The position numbers and the translations under genes are program-made. From the NCBI RefSeq assembly GCF_002078875.1, contig NC_034414.1:8355993-8419992 (forward strand): a DNA stretch of 64,000 nucleotides, in the 5' to 3' direction. This document shows positions 36,889-50,703 of the stretch, in pieces. This DNA comes from Numida meleagris. Taxonomy: Eukaryota; Chordata; Aves; Galliformes; Numididae. Under the pieces are notes generated by a model, which saw nothing but the letters and a program-made list of their open reading frames with translations, had not been told where the DNA came from and searched no databases. The stretch's first letter is position 1; each line of letters starts with the position of its first letter.

Positions 36889-39800
36889 TTACTTCTTAGA
36901 AAACTGAAGGAAACTGAACCTTGCCACTAAGTATGCTTGTGCAGAAAAGGTATGTTGGATAGAAATTCCCTTTTTCATATGTTTCCGTGTGAGGAACTCC
37001 TAAACGATACAGTTTGTTGGATGCGTTCTTGGGACTCTCCGGACCTTGAATACCTTCCTTGGAATTATGTGTCTATGTTGTAAATGTCTTAAAACCAGTG
37101 TGGCAACACCATGAGGAGCTTGTTTTTAGCAATTTCTAAAGGAATTGATGTGCTTGCATGCTTTGGAAGCTGTCAGGGAAGTTTACTGTGCGCTCACATG
37201 ACCTGCCCTGTAATTGTTAAATGTGTTGAATGAGAAGTTCTTCAGGGTGTCAGCAGGAAAGACAGCCGCTCATAACCCACGAAAGGAAATGTGTTTGTTG
37301 TATTATTCCCCTGCTCTGCTCATCAGAATGTTTTCCAAGGCTTATTTGTATGGAAGAGTAGTTTGAAAGGAGATCATTTGAGTCTTTTGGCCTGAAGTGG
37401 TCTTCCTAAGGACAGTACAGAATTCAGGTCTTCTGAAATTGACAATTCTGTCAATTTACGTCTTTTGTTTTACGATTGTTTTGTATTCTGAAGGAGTGAA
37501 TTATCAATTTTCTCACACTGAAAAACTTTTTCTCTGCACTGGGATATAAATAATGAGTTTTGAAAATTCTAGTAATGGGAAACTAGACTAGGATAGTTTC
37601 TACTACGCTACTGTGCTGGGAAGTGTGGAAATTGTAGGATTGAACGTGAATGCAATTGGCATGAATTTCAGCCCTAGTGATTCTTCAGCTATCTGTTCTC
37701 CCTAATTGATGTAATTATTGTATTCTTATGTTATTAAGGCGTAATATAGTGGAAAAATGGAGAAATCCATTTTTTCTTGATGTCTGATAAATGTTGAATC
37801 TGAAGCAATCCTGCATTGTCCACATAAATGGTCCCAATACCATGCATGTTCCTTAACTATGATTTACAGAGAGAGAATACTAAATATAGTAAATACAAGC
37901 TCCATGTCTCTGCGTATCGTGACTCCTGGAACAAATGTCATCTGACCTAAAAATAAATCCCATCTGGAACATGAGATCCAAGGAATTTGGATCCTAGAGT
38001 AAACTGAATATGGAAAAACATTGTATACTTAGATCAGTCTCAGAAGGGAGTTGGTGAGTACTGAAAATGGAAGCTCAGATCCATAATCTCATACTGCAAC
38101 GTGAACCTATATGTAATGAAATTTCTGGGTTATAGAGAGTGTGGTGTGTAGAGCTCTGTGAAGAAGCAGATAGTCATCTCTTGTTTGCCTAAGAGCAGTG
38201 AACTAAGCTTACACTGGGAATTGAAGCACGTTGCTGCAATGTAAGCTGCTTTTTATGCCTGTTTTTAATGGCATTTAGTTGTAAAACTGTTTATACCTAC
38301 CAAATAGCACACTTGTATGTGTGGCTTCCGCCCTTGCTGTTTCGACTGTGTTTCCCTGAGCATGGAAGCAGGGAAGGGTTTACTGACGTCCCACCTCTGA
38401 AAGGTACTTACTGTTCATTCAGTAATGGCCTTGGGATTTCAGAATAAAATTTATTTTTGAAAGTCCTTCAGTTAGCTTCTGTTCAACAAGTGAGACTTCC
38501 CTTTGAAAACAAGCTATTTTACGTTTTTGTCTTTAAAAGGTTGTTACAATGCTTGTCTTTAGAACCAAGGGTGTTGTATGCAGGAGGACATAAAAGCAAG
38601 CCATTGTGGACTTGTATTTGTATGCAAGCATACCCAAGTGACATATAAATTCAGTAAGATATACTTTGCTTGGAAATCTGTCTTATTTATGCTGTCACTT
38701 TCACTTCTTACGAGGTGGTGAGTTATACTGAGTGTCTCCCCCCCCCTTCTCTCCTGTGGGTGCATTATTCTGCAGCAGTTTGAAGACATCTTTTGGCAAC
38801 CCCCAGCACTCACTATTTTCTGTGTCACATGGCAAGAATCACTGCAGGCGGGTCACACAGATTAATGTAATCCATGTTGATCTGAAACACCATAGCACAG
38901 AGTGCAGATTAGTTCCTCATTGCTGCTTATAGCTGACCTCTTTTTCAGACATGACTTTATGTTTTACCTTACTAAAAATGTAAAGGCACAAGCAAGCATC
39001 CTATTAATTATCCTCTTTAATACCTGTCATGCTTTGACCTTTTGGCACAGCCTCACTAAGAAATTATAATACAGAGATTCAAAAGGATGTCTTACTCAGA
39101 GCTGGAAGGAGATCATGTGATGCTCTGCTTAATTCCTAAAGCTCTTGTCGATGAATATTTCTCTATTATGAATAATTAATGGTTTCCATCTCACTAAAGT
39201 GCAGAGTAACAGTCACTACTGTAATGAAACACAGCAATGGCCTTCCCATCTAAGACAAACTGAAAGCAAATGCATCTTATTTTGCATCTTTCAGATCAGC
39301 GTACAAGATTAGAATTTTATATTTTTTTCTGAAATAATTATCTATAAGTACTTGAAACTGATGTGTTACATGTACTTTGTGCACTACCAGTGTTGCATAA
39401 AAAAATAAAGAGCCTCGTGTTTCCCTGTCTGTTTGCTGCTGATGAAAATACAGTTCTGGGACTTCAGCTGCAGTTTTTGCATGTCTGACTCTCAGTGCCA
39501 AAAAACACCTACTTTGATTATCAAGCAGAAACAGATCAAGCTTCTTGTAAGACAGTTGAAAAAGCTGCATGGGTTAGTACTCCTAGCATAAACTGTACTA
39601 TTCTAATATATATATTTTTTCTGTCTTCTTGGAAATTGCACTGCAGTTTATGATCAGGAATCTCAACATTCCTGATGTCTGACCTGGGTGAATAGACTGA
39701 GCTGCAAAAAGGAACCCATACAGAAACCTTAAGCTATTTCAGTAGATAATCCCATTTCCTTGCAGAAAATGAAATGAGGGCAGGACAGCTTATTTTTTAT

Positions 39801-40152
39801 GTTAAAAAAATATGCAAACTTCTTCAGTTGGATTACTACAGCAACAAAGGAAAATATGCAGCTTCAGGCATTTCAGTTGGCATTATCAATTACCAGCTGA
39901 GGTCATCAGAAGAGAAAATGAAATAACTACCTTTTTATTTTATACTAGTTCAACGATTTTTCTTTTGCTTCTACTCATGAACATTTCTTTTTTGTTTTTT
40001 AACATTTTCTCTGGAAAACCGTAGATGAAAATCTAAAAGATTAGTTTATGTTGCTGCAATTTATTCCCGTATGATTTCCTTTCCAACTGCAATAGAAAGC
40101 TCTCTCATTTTGTTTCCAAAATCTCTGGCCGAGATGTTTTGAAAGGAGAAGT

Positions 40153-40195
40153 AAAAAAACAACACAAAAACAACAACAACATCAACAACAAAAAA
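40153..40195 (+). repeat. (CAA)n / A-rich microsatellite
   Basis: An imperfect run of CAA units with A-rich interruptions. Confidence 0.85.
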
Positions 40196-43092
40196 GTCTC
40201 CCAAAATAATGAAAGTAATATTTGTTCTTGTGGAGGAACAAGAGGCACAGCAAAGAAAGTATCTTATGAAAATACCTGCCTTTGGAAACAGCTGCTTTAT
40301 CACAAAAGTAGCATTTTGAAAATCCTCTGCTCTTCCTGTTCCATAGATACATTCATATGGATTAAGCAGAATTTATCTGTCGTGTTTATGTTGAGACAAA
40401 ATAAGGTTGTTTTTTTTTTTTGTCTGCAAGATCTTAAAAGCGAACTTCTCCAATTTACTGAAGTTACAGTTCACTTTGGAGAACTGAACTCTGACACTTG
40501 ATTCACTTGAAAATTCTCTTAAAAGGTTCTTCTTTTTCCACCGTCTCACTAGCTAGGATTTAAGGTCTGCCTAGTTCCTGTGAGATGGCACAGTCTGAGT
40601 AAGCTTCTGCCATGAGAGTGACATTCCATTAGTTCTTTATCAGCTGTTGTTCCCTAGAAGATTCATTTTGATTCTGTCTGGAGATATTCTATCAGAATGC
40701 GGACTTGGTCTGCCATTTAACCCTGTGCAACTCGATTTTGCTTTGGTAAAATGTGAATCAGACAAGAGAGACTCTCTCGTGATTATGGTTAAGGCTGCAA
40801 AACTGGAATATTTCCCTACAATCAAGAAGGCTGTACTCGTAGCTCTGAATCATAGTAGTATTGTCTCAATTAATTTATTTGATCTTACTATGTGAAGTTG
40901 CTGGGAGAAAAAGATTATGTACATTCTTAAAGTGGAAGAAGAGCTGTTGTATGAAGACAGTCAATAAAGGCAGGAGTAGGACTGCCTGAAATGTAATGCA
41001 TTTCTGAAGACTGAAATAAAGACAACACTGAATTCAATCTTACATATTCAGGATGCTAGATCTAAGTGGCACTGGAAGCTGCAAGTCAAAATTTGCCTAA
41101 GCTAGCCTTCTAGTTCACTTTGTTGAGCTTTGAGGTGTCAGCAAAGTATTAGCTGGTAATTGAGAGCATACGAAGATGCCATCTATGTTCAACAGTTGCC
41201 CCGCACCTAATGTGCTTTTTTTTTTTTTTCAGAGAGCTTAATTATTCAAATCTTGCATTTCTTTCAGTACTTGGTACCTTCTAAGAATTTCTCTATTATT
41301 GTCAGTGGGATTTGCATCCATCATTCTATTTGATTCAGTATAGTGATGTTCAAATCAGTGACAGCCTGACATCTGTAACCTTTTAGTGTGAGACAAAGGA
41401 CTAAAACACTACATATCTAATACTAAGTTTTAGATGAAATCATCAGTGGAAATAAGTAATCTTTAGAGCTGTATTACAGAGAAAGAATAAATCTACAGTG
41501 TTATGCCTAGACTAGCCATCGTATACGTTTCAGAGAGGGATATGTTTTGAAAGATACAGTTGAAACATTCTGTATAGCATATGCTGACTCTGATGTTAAC
41601 AGCAATTGGCAGATGCTGGCCTACCCAACTAGTAAGCTGAAAATTTGCAAATTGCTTTTCCTTCACTGCTCTTTGTGTGTGAGAGTTGGTGATTTAATTT
41701 GAGCTAGAGGATGTTCCATTAGCATTCTATCAGTAACTGAGAAATATATGATATCCATGTGTCGAGAATCAGATTCATTTTGCATACATTGTTTTGTTTA
41801 TTGCTTTAGCTTTTGATTGTGTTTATGAAAACCAGACGTGTTTATTTAATAAAAAAGATAATTTTCTTTGAGTTTCATTACCTTGAAAAATCCATAAGAT
41901 AGATAAGTTGGATCTTTATGTACTTGTAAGCACAGAGCATTACTGTTTCTACTAGGCAATAGGAAAGATGCTGCTGTTTAATAGACTTTATAAATTAATT
42001 TATGCTGCTCATGTTTACCCTGTAGCAGTGTTTTCAGTGCTTAGAAAAGTACATAATTCCTAACTGAGACATTCTATCATAATACTAGTGTTGAGATCCA
42101 GTTTTATGTGCAAGCCTACGATTTACTGAAATTCTGCTTTGGGTCCTTGGAAACTCTGAGATTAGAAGACAAGGAGACTTTTGAAACTACTCTGATTTGC
42201 CTTTTGTAGCTATCTCATAAAATTAGATAGTTCTGTCTCCTCAAGCAATTGTAACTTAATTTCTTTATATTAATTTTGATTCTTATTCAGAAAGTTTTAT
42301 CTAGTCATTACATATTGTAGCTGTAATTTAGCTTTTAAAGCATTACTGATTAAGTAAAGATTTATTTTGCTGAGTTCTGCATTATTTTAAAATAGATATA
42401 GAGGCATCTTCTAACACATTTCCCTTTTAGTATTTTTCACTATGTGAATAAAGCTTTGCAGAAGCCAATTTTGATGCTGCCTGAAGGTTTCAGAAATTTC
42501 AGAAATTTTACCTTAATGAATTTCAACAGCTTTTGCAGTTTAATGCTAAAAAGATTCTGAGAATAAGTAGAATTTTCAATTAGTAATCAACCAGTAATCA
42601 GAGCAGTCACATTGGATATGATTTGGAATCTTTTTGTTCCTCTGGGGCGGAATTTTAACTTCAGTTTGAAACTTCGCTCCAATTGATGTTTTTCAATTTA
42701 CAAATTAAACATCTTTTTGGCACTGATGGAAAAAATGTCTTCTAGACCTCACTCTTGATAGAGTGATTTCTATCATAGCTGAATGTATTTCAGCAAAAGT
42801 TTTAATTCTGGTGACTCATGATTGCCTGACAACCATTTTTTTTTGTTGTTGGAAATATTCTGATAGGCTGTAGTTACAGGTAAAATAACAGCTTATATAT
42901 TTCTTAGACAGCTTTCTATGTTTTATGAAAAAGGAAGCTTCAGCGATGTGTGCAGTGGCCAAGATAGAGCCTTAGTGCATCACATTCATGTTTTAGATGA
43001 GTCCTAGTTTGTGTGTGGTAGTGACAAAACCAACAAAGATTATTTGTTTAGAAAAAGAAAACAGTAGCAACATATATGTATCCTGAAGAAAG

Positions 43093-43110
43093 TTTGTTTT
43101 GTTTTGTTTA
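43093..43110 (+). repeat. (GTTTT)n short tandem repeat
   Basis: Three successive GTTT/GTTTT units follow 'agaaa'. Confidence 0.75.
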
Positions 43111-43555
43111 TGTAGTCTTTGGTGAAAAGAGTCAAATCAGAAAAATCAATCCAAACTGTATAGCCTGAAACAGTTAATAAAAGGAAAAAACTATGGAAAT
43201 TATATATGTATGTAAAGAGTCTGCCTTGGAAACTGGATATGCAATATAAAATTTAGTTACTGGATATCCTCCCATAGAGGGGATTAAAACTGTGTGGAAG
43301 TGATATCTGAACTGCCTAGATATGTAACCAAACCCCAATGTTAGACTTCTGTAGGCAAGCTTTTTGATTACTTGAGCATACCCAGTAGCTTGCTCTTCTG
43401 ATAAAATGTCAAATTTTAGTATTAAGTAATCTATCTGAATGATGGATCGGTGTATATATGTATATAGTAGTATGAATAGGAAGATGAATCTGTCAAATCA
43501 GTATTTTTATTATCCACGAAGAGCAGGAGTCAATATACATCCATTTCTATGTTTA

Positions 43556-44050
43556 TCACAGAATCACAGGGTTAGGAAGGGACCTCAAGATATCGTCGAG
43601 TCCAGCCCCCCTGCTAAAGCAGGTACCCTACAATAGGTCGCGCAGGTAGGCATACAGATGGGCCTTGAATGTCTCATAGAAGGAGACTCCACAGCCTCTC
43701 TGGGCAACCTGTTCCAGTGCTCCGTCACCCTTACCGTAAATAAGTTCTTCTGCAAGTTAGTACAGAACTTCCTATGTTCAAGTTTTAGGCCGTTACTCCT
43801 TGTCCTGTCGCTACGCACCACCAAGAGCCTGGCCTTGTCCACTTGCCTCCCGCCTCCCACCTCCCTTTAGGTATTCATAAACATTTATCAGATTCTTCCT
43901 CAGTCTTCTTTTTCCCAGGCTGAACAGACCCAGGTTACTCAGCCTTTCCTCATACAGGGGATGCTCCAGGCTCTTAATCATCTTTGTGGCCCTCTGCTGG
44001 ACTCCTTCTAGGAGGTCCCTGTCTTTTTTGAACTGAAGAGCCCAGAACTG
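43556..44050 (-). mobile_element. CR1 LINE fragment, minus strand, with C-terminal ORF2 remnant
   Basis: The plus strand starts 'tcacagaatcacagggttag' (CR1 3' end, minus orientation) and ends near 'gagcccagaactg'. The minus-strand frame 43811-44077 shows [40 protein letters not shown] and [20 protein letters not shown]. These are the ordered C-terminal signatures of CR1 ORF2. A second minus frame (43585-43860) continues with GLKLEHRKFCTNLQKNLFTV and TEHWNRLPREAVESPS after a frame change near 43830. The copy is 5'-truncated, frameshifted and inactive. Confidence 0.93.
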
Positions 44051-47000
44051 TCTTCCTTCAAAGTAGAAGTTTAGCACACTGCCTTTGTTATGAGTACTAT
44101 AAAATTTGTAATTAATGATTTTTTTAAACTAAAAATCACTTTCTCTTGCTGAAAGATGCATCTTCAAATTATTGCTTTTATAAGGTAAAACTGAAGGTAA
44201 TTAAAAGTAATATTAATAGTATGCTATCAAACTAATCTAGTGTTTTTTCTGTGTTTGAGCTAATAGAATGCATTCTCTCCTTAAAGACAATATTATCCTT
44301 ATTTCTTAATCAAAAACAATTACTTTAATTATAAACTAACAAATTAATTTATTGGCACTAATATCGACCAATACATTTGCTATCCAGGCCCCTGGAACAT
44401 AGGAGTACAGAGCCAGGTAGATACTTGCTTTATACCTTATTGCATGCTGCGGACAACTATTAGAAATAGGGCAGGTCAGTGTAATTAACACAGGAGAGAA
44501 TTACAACAAATGTAACAGTTCCCACAACTTTTCAATATTTTTTGGATGAAACTGCTTTTTTGGATGAAAAATTGAGAAGGATTTATTTAATGGATTTGCT
44601 GATGATTGTGGCATGGCAGCTTGTTTGCATTCAGTAGCATTTTTTCTTCTACACAGTTGTGAAAATCATACCATTTTCTTATTTCTTGGATACTAGGCAG
44701 GCAGATTATGTATATGAAGTGTAGCTAAATGCAATGATAATACGATTGTATTTGTAAAGAGGTTTTGAAATTGAATTGAATGAAAAGGAAGAACACATCT
44801 AAAGCAGCCGCACAATGATGGTGAAACAGCCAGTAAATTTGCCTCTAGGCCTGTTAGGGCAAATATGATTTTAAATGTAAACAGTACTGAGTGATTGCTG
44901 GAGAAGAGAGTGTGCTGAAACAGATAGAGGACTTCTCTTATGGTCAGTAATCAGGTCTCTGTCCCATTATGATTGCTATGTGGGCTTGGGTCAGGTTATA
45001 ACCCCTCTCCAGAGGGATGTTTTGAAATGGCTTTAGCTCTGTTTGACAAACTGCTTGTAATGCTGCACTGTAAATAACAAATAAACAGTGAGGAAGAAAA
45101 TCAGTGTGTTCCTGCCCAGTGTTCAGTGAACTGCACAGTATTGGAAAAAATGAGACAGAGACTGACAGAGAGGGCAAGAGATCACAGTCATCTTGGTCTT
45201 TGCCCAGGATGCCCTCAGTGTTCCTCTTGAACTAAGAGATATGATGAATGAGAGAGAAGGGGAAGGCACAGCAAGGTGCTATTATGATGAGAGCAGGGAA
45301 GAATTACGCAGTTATGAAGAAATAAGAAGCATTTGAACTTTTCCCAAGAAATAATTCTGGCAAGGACAAATGAACAAATAGTAGAGATGACAACGTCTCA
45401 GTAAGCAAAACTTCTCAGTTACATTCATGCTCATGTTTCAGAGAATGGATTACAGAGTCTCCCTGAGGAAGAAAGAGACTACTGTGCATCTCAGTGATGG
45501 CATATTAATGCCATGTAATGTAAAAAAAAACGAACAATGGCTTCCAAAGGGAATATTGTGAAATTTTATTTCTTTAAAACGTAGAGTCAAATTTTGTGTT
45601 AAAGTGTAAGCTAGTTGCATGCCAAAATGAAATATTGTGATTAGTAAGTATAGCATTAGTGGTCCTAAACACTTCTATGTCAAATACCTGAATCACAAGA
45701 TTAGCTGAAAAAGGTATGATTTAAAATAATTAAGATTCCATGATGCTTTTCCATTTGTGAGCTTTCTCCATTTTAAGTCTTAGATTTACTTTGCATTCAG
45801 ACTGCTAGATATTGTTTGTGGAGAGAAGAAATAGTGCTAGGAATAGAAATCTCACAATAAAATAACAAAGGTTCTTTTTCTTATTTCTTACACATTGCAT
45901 GCATGAAACGCTGCGTATGCTCCATTTCTGAAATGGAAGCTAACCCCAAGGAATTCATCAGCTGTCACATTTCACTCTTCATTCACTGTTGTCCTTTATG
46001 TGAAGGGGTCACATAATTTGTAGTCTATGTAGGAAGTGGATTGTTTCAGTTGCTGGAGTAGTGCAAATATCCAACAGCTGAGAATCTAGAAGTGTGGTTT
46101 TCCAATTTGTGACACAGCAGATGAAAGACTGAAGCCATCTATTCAGAATCAGCAGTAGAAAATTTACTACAGTCTATTAAGAAAAAAAAAAGTATTCATA
46201 CTGTGTAATCATGTAATCAAAGGAGTGTAAGCAGAGGAACTGAAAATTTAAATCTCTTCTCCTATGTCACTGAATAATGATTGTGCATTTTCTTATGGTG
46301 TGATCCGGCCTTGTTTGACTCTATTAGCAGCACACATCTTCTGTTACTCCTAATAACTTGAGCTGGAATCCCTATCTCCCCTCTGATTATACATTTGGTC
46401 TTCTTTAAAAAAAAAAAACAACAAATACAGTCCTCCTTCTCCTTGGATGTTTTGTTTTTGGATTGTTGTACTAGCTAGGCCTGGAGATCCCAACTTGGAC
46501 ACTGTTAACCTCTGCTCTGTGTGGATAGCCACTCATATTCCAAATTCTAAATAAGTGTGGGAAATATTTCCTGAGAAGCTTCCATTTCTCAGTCTCTGGT
46601 GGTCTCATTTTTGTTCCAATGTGTTTCTCCATAAGTTAATGAGAATCCTGCTGCTTTGTGCTCTGTGCGAGGCAGTAGACCACTTCCATCATCACTGTGT
46701 CTGCTGACCTCTTGCATATCTGCCATTGAGAAAGGATGGTTTGACCACCTTCCCAAAGGGAAAGACCCACTGTTTCATGCACTTCTGCTCTTCGGCTTCT
46801 CTAAAAATTCAGTGTAGCTCAAATTAACTATGTAGCTCATTTCTAGTATCTAGGGGGAAAAAAAAAAACAAAAAAAAACCATGGGAGGAGGTTGCCTTTG
46901 TGGCTTAATTCTGTTGACAATTATCAATAACTTAGGTGTTCAATAAAAAGTCCTCTGGAATCATTTTTATATTCCTTGCTTAAATGAGCCTAGTTTTCTT

Positions 47001-50000
47001 CTTTCTTTTATCTCAGTGAATTCAAAGTGCTTAGCACCAAGTTCTGCAACAAGCCCCTCTGTAGTTCTCTGCTTGAAGGAGCTTTATTGCCACTTGAAAG
47101 TCATTTGAACATTTCCCTCGAGATAAAAGGATTCTGAATTTGAGTGTAGAAGTCATCTCTCTCAGTATCCTTCTAGCCTTTGTGCACTGATGCTCTGCCT
47201 TCTGGGCTGGACAGGATTGCTTCTGTGTACGAATTCTTACCTCAGAAGTTACTATGTCACCCCATTTGGAGAGAGACAGCCATCAATCAGCAGCGTCCCC
47301 TGACCATTTCTCACTGATGCTCCTGATGAACTTGCACTGGAAAATCTGTTTTTGATAGCTGTCAGTCTTCTTCGCTTAATTCACAGTGACTGTTGATGGA
47401 GAAGTTGCAAAATAAAATTGAATGGAATGGCACACAATTTGATTTTGTGTGTTACGAGCTGCAAAATCTTGTGAAAGATGCCTAGGACAAGGTTTGTTTT
47501 TTTTGTCCCTTTTTCTTCATTCATCTTGCCAGGGGGAAGGAGTATATGAAAGTGGCTTGCATGTTAATGAAGTGCCAGATATGGAACCGGCTCCTACTCC
47601 CTGCAAAATATCGGCAAGTGTTAATAGAAAAGGAGGAGTCTTGAGTTGAACTGTAAAGCAGAGCTTCACAGAAGAGCTGCAGATTTATTGAGTGTTAAAT
47701 GTCAGTATCAATGTAATAAAGATGGTAGACAGTAATAAGCACTTTTCTGAAGAAGAACAATTTTCAATAAGTTGTCAACCTGTCTGGAGTTTTGAATTAT
47801 TATTAAAAAAAAAAAAAGGTGGAAAAAAAAGGTGGGGAGAGGAAATGGAAAGATAGTCTCAGCTGCTCAGCTTTCAGAGGCGTTTTCTGCAAGCTTATTC
47901 CTATGTCTGTTACTGTGGAGCGTTGATCTGTTTTGATGATATACTGGTTTGGGAAGGGGCATATCTTAAATCTGTCATGTTTTACAGGTGTTTCCTTTCT
48001 TGGTGAGAAAGGCAAGGGTAAAGCATGGCTGGAATAGAATAAAAAGCTATGTATATCTTGTGGTCTTGTTCAGAAAACTGCCTTGTCTAAAGTGTGCTCG
48101 AAGCACTGCTGCTGCAACAGTTTAAAAAGAATACAGCAGAAAATTCCCATGTTTACTCCTAGGGATGGGAATTGTTTTATTTTCAAGGATACTGGGAAGT
48201 TATTTTCTGAAAAATAAAAACAATAAAGTAATGCGTATAATAACTAAGAAGATGTTGTTAGTAAGAATGGATATCACGCAGTCATGCTGTGAGTGGAACT
48301 ACGGTCCCACTTCAGACTATTAAACACCAGTGCGTGCTGTCTCTGTGAGGCTGACCTAGTATAGATTTTCAGTAGTCGGGCACATAGTTCAGCATTTGCT
48401 AGTTGAGATAAGGGAATTTGGGACAGGGTGGAGCTGGTACATGCTCTAGAGGAATCCATTTGTAGAAAAGTGTGCCGAGATGAGGCTGTCTGTTACCATC
48501 TGTGGCTGTCAAGAAGCGGAGTCAGAATTTCCGTTCCTGGAAATCAAGGAATCTGATTGAGGTTATTCTTCAGCATGTGAAATCAGGAAACACTGTATAA
48601 TTCATAACCTTTACTCACAACTCCTTTTTCTTTTTGTAAACTCTCTGGGCAGATGGAAATCTTTTGAGTTCTCTGTTATTCCATTTGATCTTCTTAAAAC
48701 TGCAGATCATAATGCTTTAAACAAACACAAGAAAGTATGAATACGCAAATTTGATTTCTGAGTATGGAGGAGACTGTTGGATTTTTCTTAAAGATGCTCG
48801 GTTTTGATTTGGCAGCCTTGCAAGGTCTAATAGATAGAGAAGTGAGCTGTTAGGTAAGTGCAGCTGCATTGTGCTGGAGGCTCTTTCTTTTCAGTTGCTG
48901 TATCTCATTTATTATTTCAACATTTCTTCTCTATTTCTGGCTGTGAGTTAGTTTTTCAACACAAGTATCAGGAACAAGAAAAGCTAAATTAGAAAAATCC
49001 TTCTTCCAGACCACAGTGAAAACATTATTTATTTAAAAGATTTCAACTCTCTTTAAATTTACTGCCTTTCAATGCTAACACCGAAGCACTAATTATTAAT
49101 CAGCTTGGCAACAACTGCAGACTTCAGTTTTGGAAGGCTTGGTCTACCATTTGAGACTGAAGGCATTTCTGTGTTTTGGTCACTTAATATATGTTAATCT
49201 TCTGCCAAATTTACCTCTAGTTTTACAAAATAGATCCTGAACAGAATAACTCTTTTCTTTACTTGAGCACCTGATGAATGATACTTTACCACTGAAAGAC
49301 AACCTTAAGTATTAGAGGAATTCAGAGCTTTCTATTAAAAATGAAAAATAAAGCAATATTTAATGTCATGGAGTGGGGAGGTTAATAGCTGTAAAGACGC
49401 AAGCACTTATGTCTTGCTAAAGATCAAATTAGACAGAAAACTGAGGCGATCTTCTGCTATTGCTTGAAGTTGAAAATCAATGCCTTATTCTCTTTTGCTG
49501 TAGGGAATACTATATGAGATTGTACGTTTCTTGCTCCCAGTGGGTGTCATTAGGAGCACAAGTACAGTTGAGCTGTATAGAGATAGCTAGCTTGTATGTC
49601 TGATGAAGAGAAACTAAGAACTTCTGTCCTGATGTGTCTGTAAGAGAGTGTTGGAATCTGTTTCTCCTCTGAGCGCTTGCCAAAATGCATTCTCAATCAA
49701 GTCACTGAACAGTGAGGATTTAATAATGCCACAGTTAGTAAGTGAATTCAGCTTAGTGTGTGGAAGTGGAAATGTTCTACCATAGCAGTAAACTTACATT
49801 TATGATTGTGGGTAGATAATGGGTTGAAAGGATCAAAAATGAATGCAGTTCGACAAAGGTGACATACGCATTGCTCTAAAGTACATTAACATTCTCTTCT
49901 GCAAACAAGAACCTTGTTAAATGATGACATTGTGTCATCAAGGTGTGATATATGTGCTGAAATGCGTCAAGACCTGACATTGCTGTGGTCACTGCTGTTG

Positions 50001-50345
50001 CTGTTATGCCAGCTCACTGTTTCCTAGCTGTCAAAACTACCTCAAAATCACTTTGGGTATTTGGTTGACCTCCAAGATATTTTGGAAGATTTAATAGTTG
50101 CTAGTTTGCATCAGTTTCTTCTTCTACTTACCTGCTAAACTGATGTATATTTGAGGTGCAGCTTCACAAGTGGGAGTGTATTCTGGAAATTCATCGTGCT
50201 GTCACTTTTTCTCGGTTTGTCACTTCCAGTTGGCCAGCAGCTTCTTGGAAGCTATTTGTTGCATGATTTGTTTGCTAGCAAGATTGATGGCTATGTAAAT
50301 AATTAGGCAGAAAATAAAATATGAATAATTTCACATATTATATTG
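44051..50345. other. Unique AT-rich non-coding block with several A-runs
   Basis: A-runs of ten or more occur at 46182-46191, 46407-46418, 46858-46868 and 47805-47817. A slightly more GC-rich, pyrimidine-rich section spans about 46560-47400. It includes an acceptor-like 'ctttcttttatctcag' ending at 47016, but no open frame or donor makes a convincing exon. No CR1, LTR or RNA gene was recognised. Confidence 0.5.
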
Positions 50346-50703
50346 TATCATAGAATCATATCATATAATAGCTTGGGTTGGAAGGAACCTCAAGGATCAT
50401 CAAGATCCACCCCCCCTGCCACAGGCAGGGATGCCAGCTACTAGGTCACATATTAGATCAGATTGCCCAGGGCCCCGTGCAGGCTGGCCTTAAACACCTC
50501 CAGGGATGGGGCATCCACAGCCTCTCTGGGCTGCCTGTTCCGGCACCTCACCACCACTCTCTCAGCAAAAAACTTCTGCCTGACATCTAATCTAAGTCTC
50601 CCTCAGTTAGTTTAAAACCATTCCCCCTTGACCTATCACTATCTACCCTTGTAAAAAGCTGGTTTCCCTCGTGTTTATAAACTCCCCTTTAATATTGGAA
50701 GGC
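50346..50703 (-). mobile_element. CR1 LINE 3' fragment, minus strand
   Basis: Starting at 'tatcatagaatcatat' the plus strand reads through 'cttgggttggaaggaacc', 'tgccacaggcaggg', 'gcatccacagcctctctggg' and 'cagcaaaaaacttctgcc' to 'ttaatattggaaggct'. That is the reverse complement of the last part of CR1 ORF2 plus the 3' UTR. The 3' UTR wording ('atgccagctactaggtcaca', 'gcccagggccccgtgcaggc') differs from the 8.5/36.2 kb pair, so it belongs to another CR1 subfamily. A plus-strand 70-codon frame is antisense and has no meaning as a protein. Confidence 0.93.

Larger units (their letters stand above)
36889..43555. other. Unique AT-rich non-coding block
   Basis: It contains a (CAA)n-rich tract at 40153-40195, T-runs at 40410-40421 and 41216-41229, a tandem 'tttcagaaat' pair near 42489 and a (GTTTT)n stretch near 43093. 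The largest frame (120 codons, 40139-40501) runs through the CAA repeat, reads as an N-rich N-terminus, and is not a credible protein. No transposon was seen. Confidence 0.55.

Noticed and set aside
40139..40501. 120-codon plus-strand frame
   Set aside because: Its N-terminal asparagine run comes from a CAA microsatellite and the rest resembles nothing known.
46990..47120. Acceptor-like pyrimidine tract ending CAG at 47016 with short open frames after it
   Set aside because: I found no plausible donor, and the frames close within about 35 codons.
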